This document shows positions 10,284-20,409 of a stretch of DNA of 36,332 nt, piece after piece (position 1 is the stretch's first letter; each line of letters starts with the position of its first letter). The stretch covers positions 1 through 36,332 of the forward strand of contig JADDQY010000068.1 of assembly GCA_016781135.1 (NCBI GenBank), written 5' to 3'. Source of the DNA: Actinomycetota bacterium (lineage in GTDB: Bacteria > Actinomycetota > Acidimicrobiia > Acidimicrobiales > CADCSY01). Both the position numbers and the translations under genes were made by a program. The notes beneath the pieces were generated by a model. The model made no database searches. It was given only the letters and a program-made list of their open reading frames with translations, and had not been told where the DNA came from.

Positions 10284-11507
10284 TCAGACGACGGGACGTT
10301 CGAGCTCGAAGGCGTCGTGGAGAGCCTGCACCGCCTCTTCCAGCCTCTCGGTGCGGACGACGCAGGTGATGCGGATCGAAGAGGTGGAGATCATCTCGAT
10401 GTTGATGCCCCGGGAGGCGAGCACCTCGAACACCTTGGCCGACACCCCCGAATGGGACTTCATGCCGGCGCCCACGAGGGACACCTTGGCGATGCCGTCG
10501 TCACCCAGCACCCGGGTCGCGCCGAGATCACCGGCGTGGTCCTGGCAGGACTGCTGGGCTCGGTCCAGGTGCTCGCAGGGGACGGTGAAGGAGATGTCGG
10601 TGCGCCCGTCCTCTGAGGTGTTCTGCACGATCATGTCGACCATCACGTTCAGGTCGGCCAGTGCCCGGAACAGTGCCGCAGCGATGCCCGGCCGATCCGG
10701 CACTCCCTGAACGGTGACCTTGGCCTCCGAGGTGTCGTAGGTGACCGCCGAGATGATGGCCTTCTCCATTGACGGATCCTCCTCTCGAACCCAGGTACCG
10801 GGTTCCCAGGTGAAACTCGAGCGGACGTGCAGGGTGACCCCGTTCCGACGGGCGAACTCGACCGAGCGCATGGCCGGTTTGGGGCAGCCGGTCGCCGTCA
10901 TTTCCAACAGCTCGTCGAAACCGACCGTCCCCAGGCGCCGGGCTGACGGCACGACCCTGGGGTCGGCGCTGAAGACGCCGCTGACATCGGTGTAGAGCTC
11001 GCAGGCGTCGGCGTCGAGGACAGCGGCGAGCGCGACGGCGGTGGTGTCGGAGCCGCCACGGCCGAGGAAGGTCACGTCGCGCGCCGCGCTCACCCCTTGG
11101 GCACCACCGACGATCGGCACCCTCCCCTCGGCCAGGACCTGGCGCACCCGATGCGGCTTGATCTCGAGGATCCTGGCGTTGGTGTGGCTGGCATCGGTGA
11201 GGAACCCCGCCTGGCTGCCGGTGAGGCTGTCGGCTCCGACGCCGAGATCGTGCAGCGCCATGCACATCAGCGCCGTGGCCTTGCGCTCGCCGGCGGTGAT
11301 CAACATGTCCATCTCCCGCCCCGGACGAGAGCGTGACACCTGCTCGGCCAGGTGCAACAGATCGTCGGTCTCGTGGCCCATGGCACTGACGACCACGACG
11401 ACGTCGGTGCCTCGGCGGCGGGTGCGGGCGATGTGGTCGGCCACCGCCCTGATCCGGTCAGGGTCGGCAACCGAGCTTCCCCCGAACTTCTGCACGACCA
11501 CCGGCAT
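10284..11507 (-). CDS. lysC: Aspartate kinase
   Basis: MPVVVQKFGGSSVADPDRIRAVADHI..., FLGRGGSDTTAVALAAVL, C-terminal ACT domains (VTVQGVPDRPGIAAALFRALADLNVMVDMIVQN). Confidence 0.95.
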   Translation of the reverse strand: MPVVVQKFGGSSVADPDRIRAVADHIARTRRRGTDVVVVVSAMGHETDDLLHLAEQVSRSRPGREMDMLITAGERKATALMCMALHDLGVGADSLTGSQAGFLTDASHTNARILEIKPHRVRQVLAEGRVPIVGGAQGVSAARDVTFLGRGGSDTTAVALAAVLDADACELYTDVSGVFSADPRVVPSARRLGTVGFDELLEMTATGCPKPAMRSVEFARRNGVTLHVRSSFTWEPGTWVREEDPSMEKAIISAVTYDTSEAKVTVQGVPDRPGIAAALFRALADLNVMVDMIVQNTSEDGRTDISFTVPCEHLDRAQQSCQDHAGDLGATRVLGDDGIAKVSLVGAGMKSHSGVSAKVFEVLASRGINIEMISTSSIRITCVVRTERLEEAVQALHDAFELERPVV

Positions 11508-11543
11508 GGCCGGGTGACGCTACCAGCGTTACGTTTGGAGCCG

Positions 11544-12365
11544 ATGGGGACCGAGAAGCGCCAACGCCAGAAGGAGGGCCGCCAGGTCAGATTGGCCGAG
11601 CAGGAGGCCACGGCGCGTCGCGACCAGCGACGGCGCCGCCTGATCCTGTCGGTGATGCTGGCGGTGGTGGTGTTCGGCCTGCTGGTGCTGCTCTCCCAGG
11701 CCGGTACCGACGATGCCGTCGATCAGGCGGCGTCGTCGACCACGGAGACGACCACCGACGCGGGCTCCACCACGATCGCCGCCGGTGAGCCGGTCGAGTT
11801 CGAGTACGGCACCGGAGCGTGCCCGACGGCGGAGAAGCCGGCGGAGCCGGTGCGGACCTTCGACGCCCCCCCACAACGCTGCATCGAAGACGGGGTCGAC
11901 TATGCCGCTACCGTGACGACGTCCGAGGGAGCGTTCAGCATCGACCTCCTCGAGGCCCGGGCGCCGGGAACGGTGAACAACTTCGTGGTCCTCGCCCGCT
12001 ACGGCTACTACGACGGTGACGACTTCCACCGGATCATCCCCGGCTTCGTGGTGCAGGGCGGCGACCCCGTGGGCCAGCCGCCCGGGACCGGGGGACCCGG
12101 CTACGAGTTCGCCGACGAGCTGCCCACCAGCGTCGACGAGTACGTCGAGGGCTCGGTGGCCATGGCGAACGCGGGGCCCGACACCAACGGCAGCCAGTTC
12201 TACATCTACCTGGGGCCGAACCGGTTGCCCGGACCCAACTACTCGCTGTTCGGCCAGATCACCGAGGGCCTCGACGTGGTGAAGGCCATCGAGGCGAAGG
12301 GGACCCCGGGGGGAACGCCCCAGCAACCGGTCACGATCCAGTCGGTCGAGATCGTCGAGCGCTAG
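11544..12365 (+). CDS. Cyclophilin-type peptidyl-prolyl cis-trans isomerase with N-terminal TM anchor
   Basis: LILSVMLAVVVFGLLVLLSQ TM, then FVVLARYGYYDGDDFHRIIPGFVVQGGDPVGQPPGTGGPGYEFADE...GSVAMANAGPDTNGSQFYIYLG; start reassigned to 11544. Confidence 0.93.
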   Translation: MGTEKRQRQKEGRQVRLAEQEATARRDQRRRRLILSVMLAVVVFGLLVLLSQAGTDDAVDQAASSTTETTTDAGSTTIAAGEPVEFEYGTGACPTAEKPAEPVRTFDAPPQRCIEDGVDYAATVTTSEGAFSIDLLEARAPGTVNNFVVLARYGYYDGDDFHRIIPGFVVQGGDPVGQPPGTGGPGYEFADELPTSVDEYVEGSVAMANAGPDTNGSQFYIYLGPNRLPGPNYSLFGQITEGLDVVKAIEAKGTPGGTPQQPVTIQSVEIVER

Positions 12366-12368
12366 CAG

Positions 12369-13034
12369 CTACCCTGGCAGCGCGTCGAGGCCGGCCTCCC
12401 GGCCGTCGACGAACACCCGCACCGACCCGGCTCCCGCCGACCGCCACGAACCGTCGGGGTCGCGCACCAGCGCGGTTCGGGGGGGCACCGCCGCCACCGG
12501 CAAGCCGGCGCTGGCCAGCTCGAAGGTTCGGTGGTGAGCCGCGGCCACGTCGGGCTCGGCGTGGGCGAGCACCGCCAGGTTGAGCACCATGCCGAGGCCG
12601 ACGGTGAAGGCCCCGCCGCGAGGGTCGACCATGGGATCGCACAGCACCATCGCCCCGGCTGACGAGCCGGCAACGACGGCGCCGTCGTCCCACGCCGCCA
12701 CCAACGCGTTCCACACCGGCGTCTCCTTGAGCACCGAACGCAGGTGCAGTGGCGAGCCGCCGGAGAGGTAGACGAAGCGAGCCTCTCGAACGGTGGCGGC
12801 GTTGCCGGCGTCGAGGGCGTCTGGCCGCTGGAGGACGTCGACGCCCCGTACCGTGCCTCCCAAGCTGGCGAACCACTCCGCCGCCGCCGCCACCGCCCGA
12901 TGGGGGTGCTCGTAGGCGGCAGCAGTGGGAAGCACGAGCACCTCGCTGCCGCCGCTCGCCGCCAGCAGCTCCTCGTCGAAGCTGCATCCCGGGCGCCACT
13001 CCTCGCCTCCGACCAGCGCCAGGGAGCCGTTCAT
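12369..13034 (-). CDS. Peptidase S51 / type 1 glutamine amidotransferase-like (cyanophycinase-like) protein
   Basis: MNGSLALVGGEEW..., VYLSGGSPLHLRSVLKETP, VVAGSSAGAMVLCD nucleophile Ser region; start reassigned to 13034. Confidence 0.8.
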   Translation of the reverse strand: MNGSLALVGGEEWRPGCSFDEELLAASGGSEVLVLPTAAAYEHPHRAVAAAAEWFASLGGTVRGVDVLQRPDALDAGNAATVREARFVYLSGGSPLHLRSVLKETPVWNALVAAWDDGAVVAGSSAGAMVLCDPMVDPRGGAFTVGLGMVLNLAVLAHAEPDVAAAHHRTFELASAGLPVAAVPPRTALVRDPDGSWRSAGAGSVRVFVDGREAGLDALPG

Positions 13035-13081
13035 CTGCGTACCGTAGCGGCCGGCACCTCGAGAGGGTCCAGACTGACCTG

Positions 13082-13774
13082 GTGCCTTCCGAGGACCTCC
13101 CTTCGAGCCGGTGGGACCTGCCCCCCGCCGAGTCGGCTGACGAGGACGGGCTGGTCGGGGTGGGCGCGGACCTCGAGCCCGCCACCCTGATCGACGCCTA
13201 CCGGCACGGCCTGTTCCCGATGCCGCTGGCCGGGCTCGGGCCACCGGAGCCGCTCGGGTGGTGGTCACCGGACCCCCGGGCCGTCCTGCCGCTCGACGGC
13301 CTACGGGTGACCCGCTCGCTGCGCCGCTCCCGGCGTCGCTTCGAGGTACGGCTCGACACCGCGTTCGCCGAGGTGATCGCTGCATGCGCCGATCCCAGCC
13401 GCGACGGCACCTGGATCTCCCCCGCCATCGAAGCCGCCTACCTCCGCCTGCACCAGCTCGGCTGGGCTCACAGCGTCGAGGCGTGGACGCCCGACGGCAA
13501 CCTGGCCGGCGGACTCTACGGCGTAGCCGTCGGAGGCCTTTTCGCCGGGGAGTCGATGTTCCATCGAACGGCGGACGCGTCCAAGGTGTCGCTCATGGGT
13601 CTGGTGGAGGTGCTGCGGGCCGGTGGGGCGACCTTGCTCGACGTGCAGTGGACGACGCCCCACCTACGATCGCTCGGCGCGGTCGACCTACCGCGCCGGC
13701 GCTACCTGGAGCTGCTCGCCCACGCTGTCCGCCAGCCGCTCCCGGCGGTGTTCGCCGGCGGGAGCACGGGCTGA
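13082..13774 (+). CDS. aat: Leucyl/phenylalanyl-tRNA--protein transferase
   Basis: DGLVGVGADLEPATLIDAYRHGLFPMP...WWSPDPRAVLPLDGLRVTRSLRRS...DGTWISPAIEAAYLRLHQLGWAHSVEAW...GGLFAGESMFHRTADASKVSLMGLV; GTG start at 13082. Confidence 0.95.
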   Translation: MPSEDLPSSRWDLPPAESADEDGLVGVGADLEPATLIDAYRHGLFPMPLAGLGPPEPLGWWSPDPRAVLPLDGLRVTRSLRRSRRRFEVRLDTAFAEVIAACADPSRDGTWISPAIEAAYLRLHQLGWAHSVEAWTPDGNLAGGLYGVAVGGLFAGESMFHRTADASKVSLMGLVEVLRAGGATLLDVQWTTPHLRSLGAVDLPRRRYLELLAHAVRQPLPAVFAGGSTG

Positions 13775-14046
13775 GCCGACACGCCGGCATCCACAGCCGC
13801 CGGGCGCCGGTGCCACCAGCGCCCGGAGAACCGCCAGGCCGGGGTGGTGGGATCGGGAAGAAGGACCGGCGCCACGGCGGGCTGGGGCCACACCGCGGCG
13901 ACGGCGGCCACGATGGCAGCCAGCTCCTCGGCGGAGGGCGCGGTCCCCCGCCCACCACCCTCGCCGTGCCGGGCCCCGGTGACGCCGGGGGCCGCCGCCC
14001 CGACCACCACGGCGTCACCCGGCGCTGGGCGCGGCGACGGGGTCAT
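13702..14046 (-). CDS. Acyl-CoA carboxylase epsilon subunit-like protein
   Basis: PSAEELAAIVAAVAAVWPQPAVAPVLLPDPTTPAWRFSGRWWHRRP; ATG overlaps TGA of the carboxyltransferase gene (ATGA), same strand. Confidence 0.65.
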   Translation of the reverse strand: MTPSPRPAPGDAVVVGAAAPGVTGARHGEGGGRGTAPSAEELAAIVAAVAAVWPQPAVAPVLLPDPTTPAWRFSGRWWHRRPAAVDAGVSAQPVLPPANTAGSGWRTAWASSSR

Positions 14047-15602
14047 AGCGGGAGGTTGCCGTGCTTGCGCCGGGGCGGTTCTGCCCGCTTGGTGCGGAGC
14101 ATCTCGAACCCGGCGACCAGCTTGATCCGGGTGTCGCCCGGGTCGATGACGTCGTCGAGGTAGCCCCGCTCGGCGGCGACCCAGGGGTTGGCATGATGCT
14201 CGAGGAAGTCCTCGATGAGCTCGGCTCGGCGGGCGACGGGATCGGGGGTGGTGGCCAGCTCCTTGCGGTGGATCACCGCCACCGCTCCCGGGGGTCCCAT
14301 CACCGCCAGCTGGGCCGAGGGCCAGGCGAAGGCCAGGTCGGCTCCCACCGACTTCGAGCCCATGACCACATAGGCGCCGCCGTAGGCCTTGCGCGTGACC
14401 ACCTGGATGCAGGGCACCGTCGCCTCGCTGTAGGAGTAGAGGAGCTTGGCCCCGTGGCGGATGATGCCTCCGTGCTCCTGGCCCACCCCGGGCAGGAACC
14501 CCGGCACGTCGACGAAGGTGACGAGGGGGATGTTGAAGGCGTCGCAGGTGCGCACGAAGCGGGCCGCCTTCTCCGACGACTCGATGTCGAGCACGCCGCC
14601 CAGTACTTCGGGCTGGTTGGCGACGACCCCCACCACGTGGCCGTCGAGGCGGGCGAAGCAGCACACGATGCTGCGGCCCCAGTGCGGGTGGTACTCCACC
14701 AGGTGACCGTCGTCGACGACCGCCTCGACCAGCTCGAGCACGTCGTAGGGGGCGTCGGCACTGTCGGGCATGAGGTCGACCAACTCCGGGCAGCGCCGCT
14801 TCGGGTCGTCGTCAGGGGCGAACCACGGCGGCTGCTCGAGGTTGTTGGCGGGAAGGAAGGTGAGCAGCTCGCGTACGGCGTCGAGGCAGGCCCGCTCGTC
14901 GGGGGCGACGAAGGTGGCCACCCCTGACTTGCTGGCGTGGGTCATGGCCCCGCCCAGCTCCTCGAGGGTGACGTCCTCACCGGTGACCGTCTTCACCACG
15001 TCGGGGCCGGTGATGAACATGTGCGAGGTCTCCCGCACCATGAACACGAAGTCGGTGAGCGCAGGGCTGTAGACGGCTCCGCCGGCGCAGGGCCCGAGGA
15101 TCACGCTGATCTGGGGGATCACGCCTGAGCAGGCCACGTTGCGCCGGAAGATGCCGCCGTAGGAGGCCAGGGAGACCACCCCCTCTTGGATCCGGGCGCC
15201 GGCTCCGTCGTTGAGGCCGATCACCGGGACACCTACCGAGGCGGCGAGGTCCATGACCTTGTGGATCTTCTCGGCGAACACCTCGCCGAGGGCTCCGCCG
15301 AAGACGGTGAAGTCCTGGGAGAAGACGAACACCTTGCGACCGTCGACGGTGCCCCAGCCGGTGACCACGCCGTCGGTGTAGGGGCGATCGTCGGCGAGAT
15401 CGGTGCCGTAGGCCCGGTGGCGGGCGAGCATGTCGGTCTCCTGGAACGAACCCTCGTCGAGCAGGTAGTCGATGCGCTCCCGGGCGAGCAGCTTCCCCCG
15501 GGCGTGCTGGCGCTCGACCGCTTGGGGGGAGCCGGCGTGGAGGGCGGACTCCTTGCGCTCGGCCAGCTCCTCGAGCCGAACCTTCAGGGGATGGTCGCTC
15601 AC
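14043..15602 (-). CDS. Acyl-CoA (propionyl-CoA) carboxylase carboxyltransferase beta subunit
   Basis: RLEELAERKESALHAGSPQAVERQHARGKLLARERIDYLLDEGSFQETD..., FVDVPGFLPGVGQEHGGIIRHGAKLLYSYSEATVPCIQVVTRKAYGGAYVVM; GTG start 15602. Confidence 0.95.
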   Translation of the reverse strand: MSDHPLKVRLEELAERKESALHAGSPQAVERQHARGKLLARERIDYLLDEGSFQETDMLARHRAYGTDLADDRPYTDGVVTGWGTVDGRKVFVFSQDFTVFGGALGEVFAEKIHKVMDLAASVGVPVIGLNDGAGARIQEGVVSLASYGGIFRRNVACSGVIPQISVILGPCAGGAVYSPALTDFVFMVRETSHMFITGPDVVKTVTGEDVTLEELGGAMTHASKSGVATFVAPDERACLDAVRELLTFLPANNLEQPPWFAPDDDPKRRCPELVDLMPDSADAPYDVLELVEAVVDDGHLVEYHPHWGRSIVCCFARLDGHVVGVVANQPEVLGGVLDIESSEKAARFVRTCDAFNIPLVTFVDVPGFLPGVGQEHGGIIRHGAKLLYSYSEATVPCIQVVTRKAYGGAYVVMGSKSVGADLAFAWPSAQLAVMGPPGAVAVIHRKELATTPDPVARRAELIEDFLEHHANPWVAAERGYLDDVIDPGDTRIKLVAGFEMLRTKRAEPPRRKHGNLPL

Positions 15603-15613
15603 GGCTGCGAAGG

Positions 15614-16513
15614 CTATCCCCCTGCGCCCTGCCGGCCCCTCGTGGCCGCGGCGGCGAAGGTCGCCCGGGCCCGGCCGGCGAGCTCGGGGGCATCGAGGCG
15701 CTCGCACACGGCCTCGAAGGCGCCGGTGGGGCCGCGCCAGCGCCACTCGTCGACCGTGCCCACCGGGCAGTCGGAGCGCAGGGTGGCGAGGGTGCGGAAC
15801 AACAGGGCCCGGTCGCGCTGGGCGGCGAGGGTGGCCGCCAGCTGAGGGGAGTTGCGCACGCTCACCTCCCACTGCCCGGCGGCGCTGGGGATGGCCTCCA
15901 GGTGGCGGTAGCGGCGGAGCACGGCGGCAGCCGACTTGGCGCCCCAGCCGGCGAGGCCCGGGAAGCCGTCGGCGCTGTCACCCACCAGCGCCAGGTAGTC
16001 GGGGATCGACGCCGGAGCCACGCCGAACTTGGCCTCGACGGCGGCGGCGTCGTAGCGCATCCCGTGGCGACGGTCGAGTTGCACCACCTTGTCGCCGACG
16101 CACTGGGCCAGGTCCTTGTCGGGGGTGCACACCAACACCTCCTCGACCCGCTCGTCGCCGGCAGCGACGGCGGCGGCCGAGGCCAAGGCGTCATCGGCTT
16201 CGTCCTCCACCATCGCCCACACGTGCACGCCCATGGCCTCCAGGGCGTCCTCCAGCAGGGGGAACTGGGCCTTGAGGTGGACGTCGATCCCGGAGCCGTC
16301 CTTGTACCCGGGCCACAGGTCGTTGCGGAACGACTCGATGACGTGATCGGTGGCCACGCCCACGTGGGTGGCGCCCTGGGCGAGGAGGCCGAGCACCGAG
16401 CCCAGCACCGCTCGGGTGGCGGCCACCTCCTGCCCATCGGAGCGGCGGTGGGAGGGGACGGCGTAGAAGTGGCGGAACAGCTCGTAGGTCCCGTCGACGA
16501 GGTGGACGCGCAT
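15614..16513 (-). CDS. Stand-alone 5'-3' exonuclease / FEN-like (PolA N-terminal domain-like)
   Basis: MRVHLVDGTYELFRHFYAVPS..., EDEADDALASAA, VCTPDKDLAQCV, DYLALVGDSADGFPGLAGWGAKSAAAVLRRY (H3TH region); start reassigned from 17848 to 16513. Confidence 0.9.
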   Translation of the reverse strand: MRVHLVDGTYELFRHFYAVPSHRRSDGQEVAATRAVLGSVLGLLAQGATHVGVATDHVIESFRNDLWPGYKDGSGIDVHLKAQFPLLEDALEAMGVHVWAMVEDEADDALASAAAVAAGDERVEEVLVCTPDKDLAQCVGDKVVQLDRRHGMRYDAAAVEAKFGVAPASIPDYLALVGDSADGFPGLAGWGAKSAAAVLRRYRHLEAIPSAAGQWEVSVRNSPQLAATLAAQRDRALLFRTLATLRSDCPVGTVDEWRWRGPTGAFEAVCERLDAPELAGRARATFAAAATRGRQGAGG

Positions 16514-16620
16514 GCTCCAGCGTGCCAGCCGAAGTGGTTGAGCACGATGGCCGGGGCGCCTACCGGCAGGGACGGCACGGCACAGCACGAACCAGCGTGG
16601 ACGACGGGAAGAGGCAGGAC

Positions 16621-17830
16621 GCATTGGCCCACCCTTGCCGAGCCGGCCACGACGTCCGCCGCCGCAGCTCGGCCCCGGTGGTTCCCGCTCGGAGTGTTCC
16701 TGCTGCTCAGCGGCGTGTTGGCCGTGGTGGTGTGGCAGACGGGCGTGCACCTCCCCCGATCCCCGGGCCACGCCCCGTCGCCCCTCGACGTCCGCGGTGG
16801 CCCCTTGATCGAGGGCTGGGTGCGCTGGGACGCCGGCTGGTACGTGGTCGTCGTCCGCGACGGCTACTTCTACATCCCCGGTGCCCAGTCGTCGATCGCC
16901 TTCTTCCCGGCCTACCCCGTGGCGATGTGGGCGGCGGCCAAGGTGATCGGCGATCCGGTCTGGGCGGGGATGGCGGTCACGTGGACCTCGGGCCTGGCGG
17001 TCGCCCTGCTGTTCGGACACTGGTGCCGGGACCGGCTGGCACCGGCCGCCGCCACCACCGCAGTGGTGCTGTTGCTGTCGTTCCCCTACGCCTGGTTCCT
17101 CTACGGCAGCATCTACGCCGACGCCCTGTTCCTCGCTGCGGTGCTGGCATCGTTCGCCCTGCTCGAGCGTGACCGCCCGTGGCTGGCCGGGCTCGCCGGT
17201 GCTGTGGCCACCGCCGCCCGCCCGGGTGGGCATCGCCCTGGTCGTCGGCCTGCTGGTGCGAGCACTCGAGCGCCGGGGGGCGCTGCGTCTGTCGAGCGGC
17301 CATTGGCGGTTCCCCATCGGCGTGCGCCACGACGGGGTACGGGGCCATGACCTCGGGGTGCTCGTCTCGATCGGCGGGCTGGCTTCGTACTGCCTGTACC
17401 TGTGGGTGCGCTTCGACGATCCGCTGGCCTTCGCCGCGGTGCAGGGGCGCCGGGCTGGAACCAGGGGTCGGGACTGCGCACGTGGTTCAAGGTCTCGTTC
17501 TTCGAGCAGGTGTTGCGGGTCGGCCCCTTCGAGGTCACCAAGCTCGTGCTCCAGGCGGTGGTCACCGTGGTGGCGCTCGGTCTGGTGCCATCCATCCGTC
17601 GGCGCTTCGGCTGGGGCTACGCCGTGTTCACCTTCGCCGTCGTCGCCCTTCCGGCGCTGTCCACCAAGGATTTCATGGGCATGGGCCGCTATCTCCTGGC
17701 CGCCTTTCCGTGCTTCGCCGCCGGGGGCGTCCTGCTGGTGCAGCGACCCCGCCTGCGGCTGGCCGTCCTCGGGGGCAGCACCTTCGGCCTGCTGTTCCTG
17801 GCGTCCCTGGCCGCCCGGGCTATTACCTGA
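16621..17830 (+). pseudogene. Multi-TM mannosyltransferase (PIG-V/GPI mannosyltransferase-like), broken by two single-G indels (about 17225 and about 17443)
   Basis: Frames join as ...DGYFYIPGAQSSIAFFPAYPVAMW...ATAARP|VGIALVVGLLV...FAAVQ|GAPGWNQGSGLRTWFKVSFFEQVL...MGRYLLAAFPCFAAGG. Start not resolved. Confidence 0.75.
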
Positions 17831-17837
17831 GCTGAGC

Positions 17838-18373
17838 ATGAGGCCCAACTTCGGAGCTGACGATCCTGTTCCCGATGTGGAACGAGGAGCAGACCATCGT
17901 TCGCACCGTCGACGCCGCCAGGGAGATCGGCGACAAGCTGGTGGTCGACGGCGAGATCGGCGGCTACTAGGTGCTGATCGTCGACGACGCCCCCACCGAC
18001 GCCACCGGGGAGCTGGCCGACAAGCTCGCCGCCGACGACCCCCGAATCCGAATCGTCCACCACCCCGTCAACCGCAAGCTGGGCGGGACCATCAAGCGCC
18101 GCCTGCTGAGCGCCTGCACCCGGTGCCTCGGCGACGGGGGGTGCTGGTGGTCAAGGAGGTGGCCGACGAGCCCCGCTGGAAGTTCCGCTGGAACCAGGTG
18201 CAAGAGACGCTGTCCACCCGGGTGCTCGGCATCACCGCCGGCGACGGGTCGTTGCACTTCGTGACCCCGTCCACCATGGCCGGGTGGTTGGAGCTGAGGG
18301 GTTGCGCACCGAGCGCCGGGCGCTCGACCGGGGCTACCCCTGGCCCCACCACCTCCTGGTCGGGCGGCGCTGA
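17838..18373 (+). pseudogene. Chimeric remnant: GT2 glycosyltransferase N-terminus joined to a class I methyltransferase C-terminus
   Basis: ELTILFPMWNEEQTIVRTVDAAREIGDKLVVDGEIGGY*VLIVDDAPTDATGELADKLAADDPRIRIVHHPVNRKLGGTIK joined to RRLLSACTRCLGDGG|VLVVKEVADEPRWKFRWNQVQETL...WLELRG|LRTERRALDRGYPWPHHLLVGRR*; in-frame TAG at 17968-17970 and two G-run indels. Confidence 0.75.
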
Positions 18374-18378
18374 ACGCG

Positions 18379-20205
18379 CTAGGCGGTGCGAGCCCGCTTC
18401 TGGCTGCGCCGGCGCTCGGCGCCGGGAAGCAGCTCCTTGCGCAGCCGCACCGACAGCGGGGTCACCTCCACGCACTCGTCCTCGGCGATGAACTCGAGCG
18501 CCTGCTCGAGCGAGACGGGCCGGGGCGGGGGCAGGCGCACCAACACCTCGGCCGTCGACGATCGGATGTTGTTGAGCTTCTTCTCCTTGACGGGGTTGAC
18601 GTCCATGTCGTCGCCCCGGGAGCTCTCGCCAACGATCATCCCTTCGTAGACCTCCACCCCCGGGCCCACCACCAGCTCACCCCGATCCTGGAGGTTCATC
18701 AGGGCAAAGGTGGTGGTGACCCCCCGGCGGTCGGCCACGATGCTGCCGTTGGTCCGGGTGCGGAGCGTGCCGTGCCAGGGCTCGTATCCCTCGAAGACGT
18801 GGTGGGCGATGCCCGTCCCCCGGGTCTCGGTGAGGAACTCGGTGCGGAACCCGATCAGGCCCCGGGCCGGGACGAGGTACTCCATGCGCACCCAACCGGT
18901 GCCGTGGTTGACCAGCTGCTGCAGTCGACCCTTGCGGGTGGCCAGCAGCTTGGTGACCACACCGAGGTGCTCCTCGGGCACGTGCACGCTCAGGCGCTCG
19001 ACCGGTTCGTGGATCTTGGCGTCGATCTCCTTGGTGACCACCCTGGGCTTGCCCACGGTGAGCTCGAAGCCCTCCCTGCGCATGGTCTCCACCAACACGG
19101 CGAGCTGCAGCTCGCCTCGGCCGAGGACCTCCCACGTGTCGGGACGCTCGGTGGGCCGCACCCGCAGGGACACGTTGCCGATGAGCTCGGTGTCGAGGCG
19201 GTCCTTGAGGATGCGGCCGGTCAGCTTGGTGCCGTCCTGGCCGGCGAGTGGCGAGCTGTTGACACCGACGGTCATCGACAGGCTGGGCTCGTCGATGCTG
19301 ATGACGGGCAACGGCCTGGGGTCGGCGGCGTCGGCCAGCGTCTCGCCGATGGTGACCTCGGCGAGACCGGCCACGGCGATGATCTCACCCGGTCCCGCCT
19401 CGGTGGCCGCCACCCGCTCGAGGCCCTCGGTGACGAACAGCTCGCTGAGGCGAACGGTTTCGATCTCGCCACCGGTCCGGCACCACGCCACCGTCTGGCC
19501 CTTGCCGATCGTGCCCTGACGCACCCGGCACAACGCCAGCCGGCCGAGGTAGGGGGAGCGGTCGAGGTTGGTGACCAGCGCCTGCAGGGGATGGCCGTCG
19601 TCGTAGGTGGGGGCGGGGATGGTGTCGAGCAGGAGCTCGAACAGCGGCTTCAGGTCAGCTCCGTCGACGCCGGCGAACGTCGATGCCCATCCCGCCTTGG
19701 CGTTGCAGTAGACGATGGGGAAGTCGATCTGGTCGGCTTGGGCGTCGAGGTCGAGGAACAGCTCGTAGACCTCGTCGATCACCTCGGTGGCTCGGGCATC
19801 GGGGCGGTCGACCTTGTTGATCACCAGGATCACCGGGAGCCTGGCCTCCAGAGCCTTGCGTAGCACGAAGCGGGTCTGGGGCTGGGGACCCTCGGCGGCG
19901 TCGACCAGCAGCAGCACGCCGTCGACCATGGCCAGAGCGCGCTCCACCTCCCCGCCGAAGTCGGCGTGGCCGGGGGTGTCGACGATGTTCAGCTTGACCT
20001 CGCCGTAGCGCACCGAGGTGTTCTTGGCCAGGATGGTGATGCCCTTCTCCCGCTCGAGGTCGGTGGAGTCGAGCACCCGCTCGACCACTTCCTGGTTGCT
20101 GCGGAACACCCCCGACTGCCACAGCATGGCGTCGACCAACGTGGTCTTGCCGTGATCGACGTGGGCGATGATGGCGACGTTGCGCAGGTCATGACGCGCG
20201 GGCAT
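18379..20205 (-). CDS. typA: Translational GTPase TypA/BipA
   Basis: [49 protein letters not shown]-terminal [29 protein letters not shown]. Confidence 0.97.
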   Translation of the reverse strand: MPARHDLRNVAIIAHVDHGKTTLVDAMLWQSGVFRSNQEVVERVLDSTDLEREKGITILAKNTSVRYGEVKLNIVDTPGHADFGGEVERALAMVDGVLLLVDAAEGPQPQTRFVLRKALEARLPVILVINKVDRPDARATEVIDEVYELFLDLDAQADQIDFPIVYCNAKAGWASTFAGVDGADLKPLFELLLDTIPAPTYDDGHPLQALVTNLDRSPYLGRLALCRVRQGTIGKGQTVAWCRTGGEIETVRLSELFVTEGLERVAATEAGPGEIIAVAGLAEVTIGETLADAADPRPLPVISIDEPSLSMTVGVNSSPLAGQDGTKLTGRILKDRLDTELIGNVSLRVRPTERPDTWEVLGRGELQLAVLVETMRREGFELTVGKPRVVTKEIDAKIHEPVERLSVHVPEEHLGVVTKLLATRKGRLQQLVNHGTGWVRMEYLVPARGLIGFRTEFLTETRGTGIAHHVFEGYEPWHGTLRTRTNGSIVADRRGVTTTFALMNLQDRGELVVGPGVEVYEGMIVGESSRGDDMDVNPVKEKKLNNIRSSTAEVLVRLPPPRPVSLEQALEFIAEDECVEVTPLSVRLRKELLPGAERRRSQKRARTA

Positions 20206-20409
20206 GGGTGGCCTTTCGGGAACTGGATCGCGCCGGCGAGTGGACGACGAGGCGGCGATTGAAGCCTACGGCCTGTGGGGCGAACCCGTTGCGCTGCCGA
20301 GGCAGGGACCATTGGAGTCCGGCTGGCCTCTTCAGGCTGATGTCATCCGCACGCCGAGCACGCTTCGTAGCAGGCGGAAGATCAAATCCCCCCAAACGAG
20401 GAGAAGTTC

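Noticed and set aside
11517-11529. Short palindrome ACGCT-acc-AGCGT between divergent lysC and PPIase genes
   Set aside because: Only 5-bp half sites; expected by chance in GC-rich DNA without conservation data.
16514-17848. N-terminal extension of the exonuclease ORF up to 17848
   Set aside because: Antisense to the recognisable mannosyltransferase; family start is MRVHLVDGTYELF at 16513.
18772-19863. 363-aa plus-strand ORF inside typA
   Set aside because: Antisense shadow of a clearly conserved GTPase.
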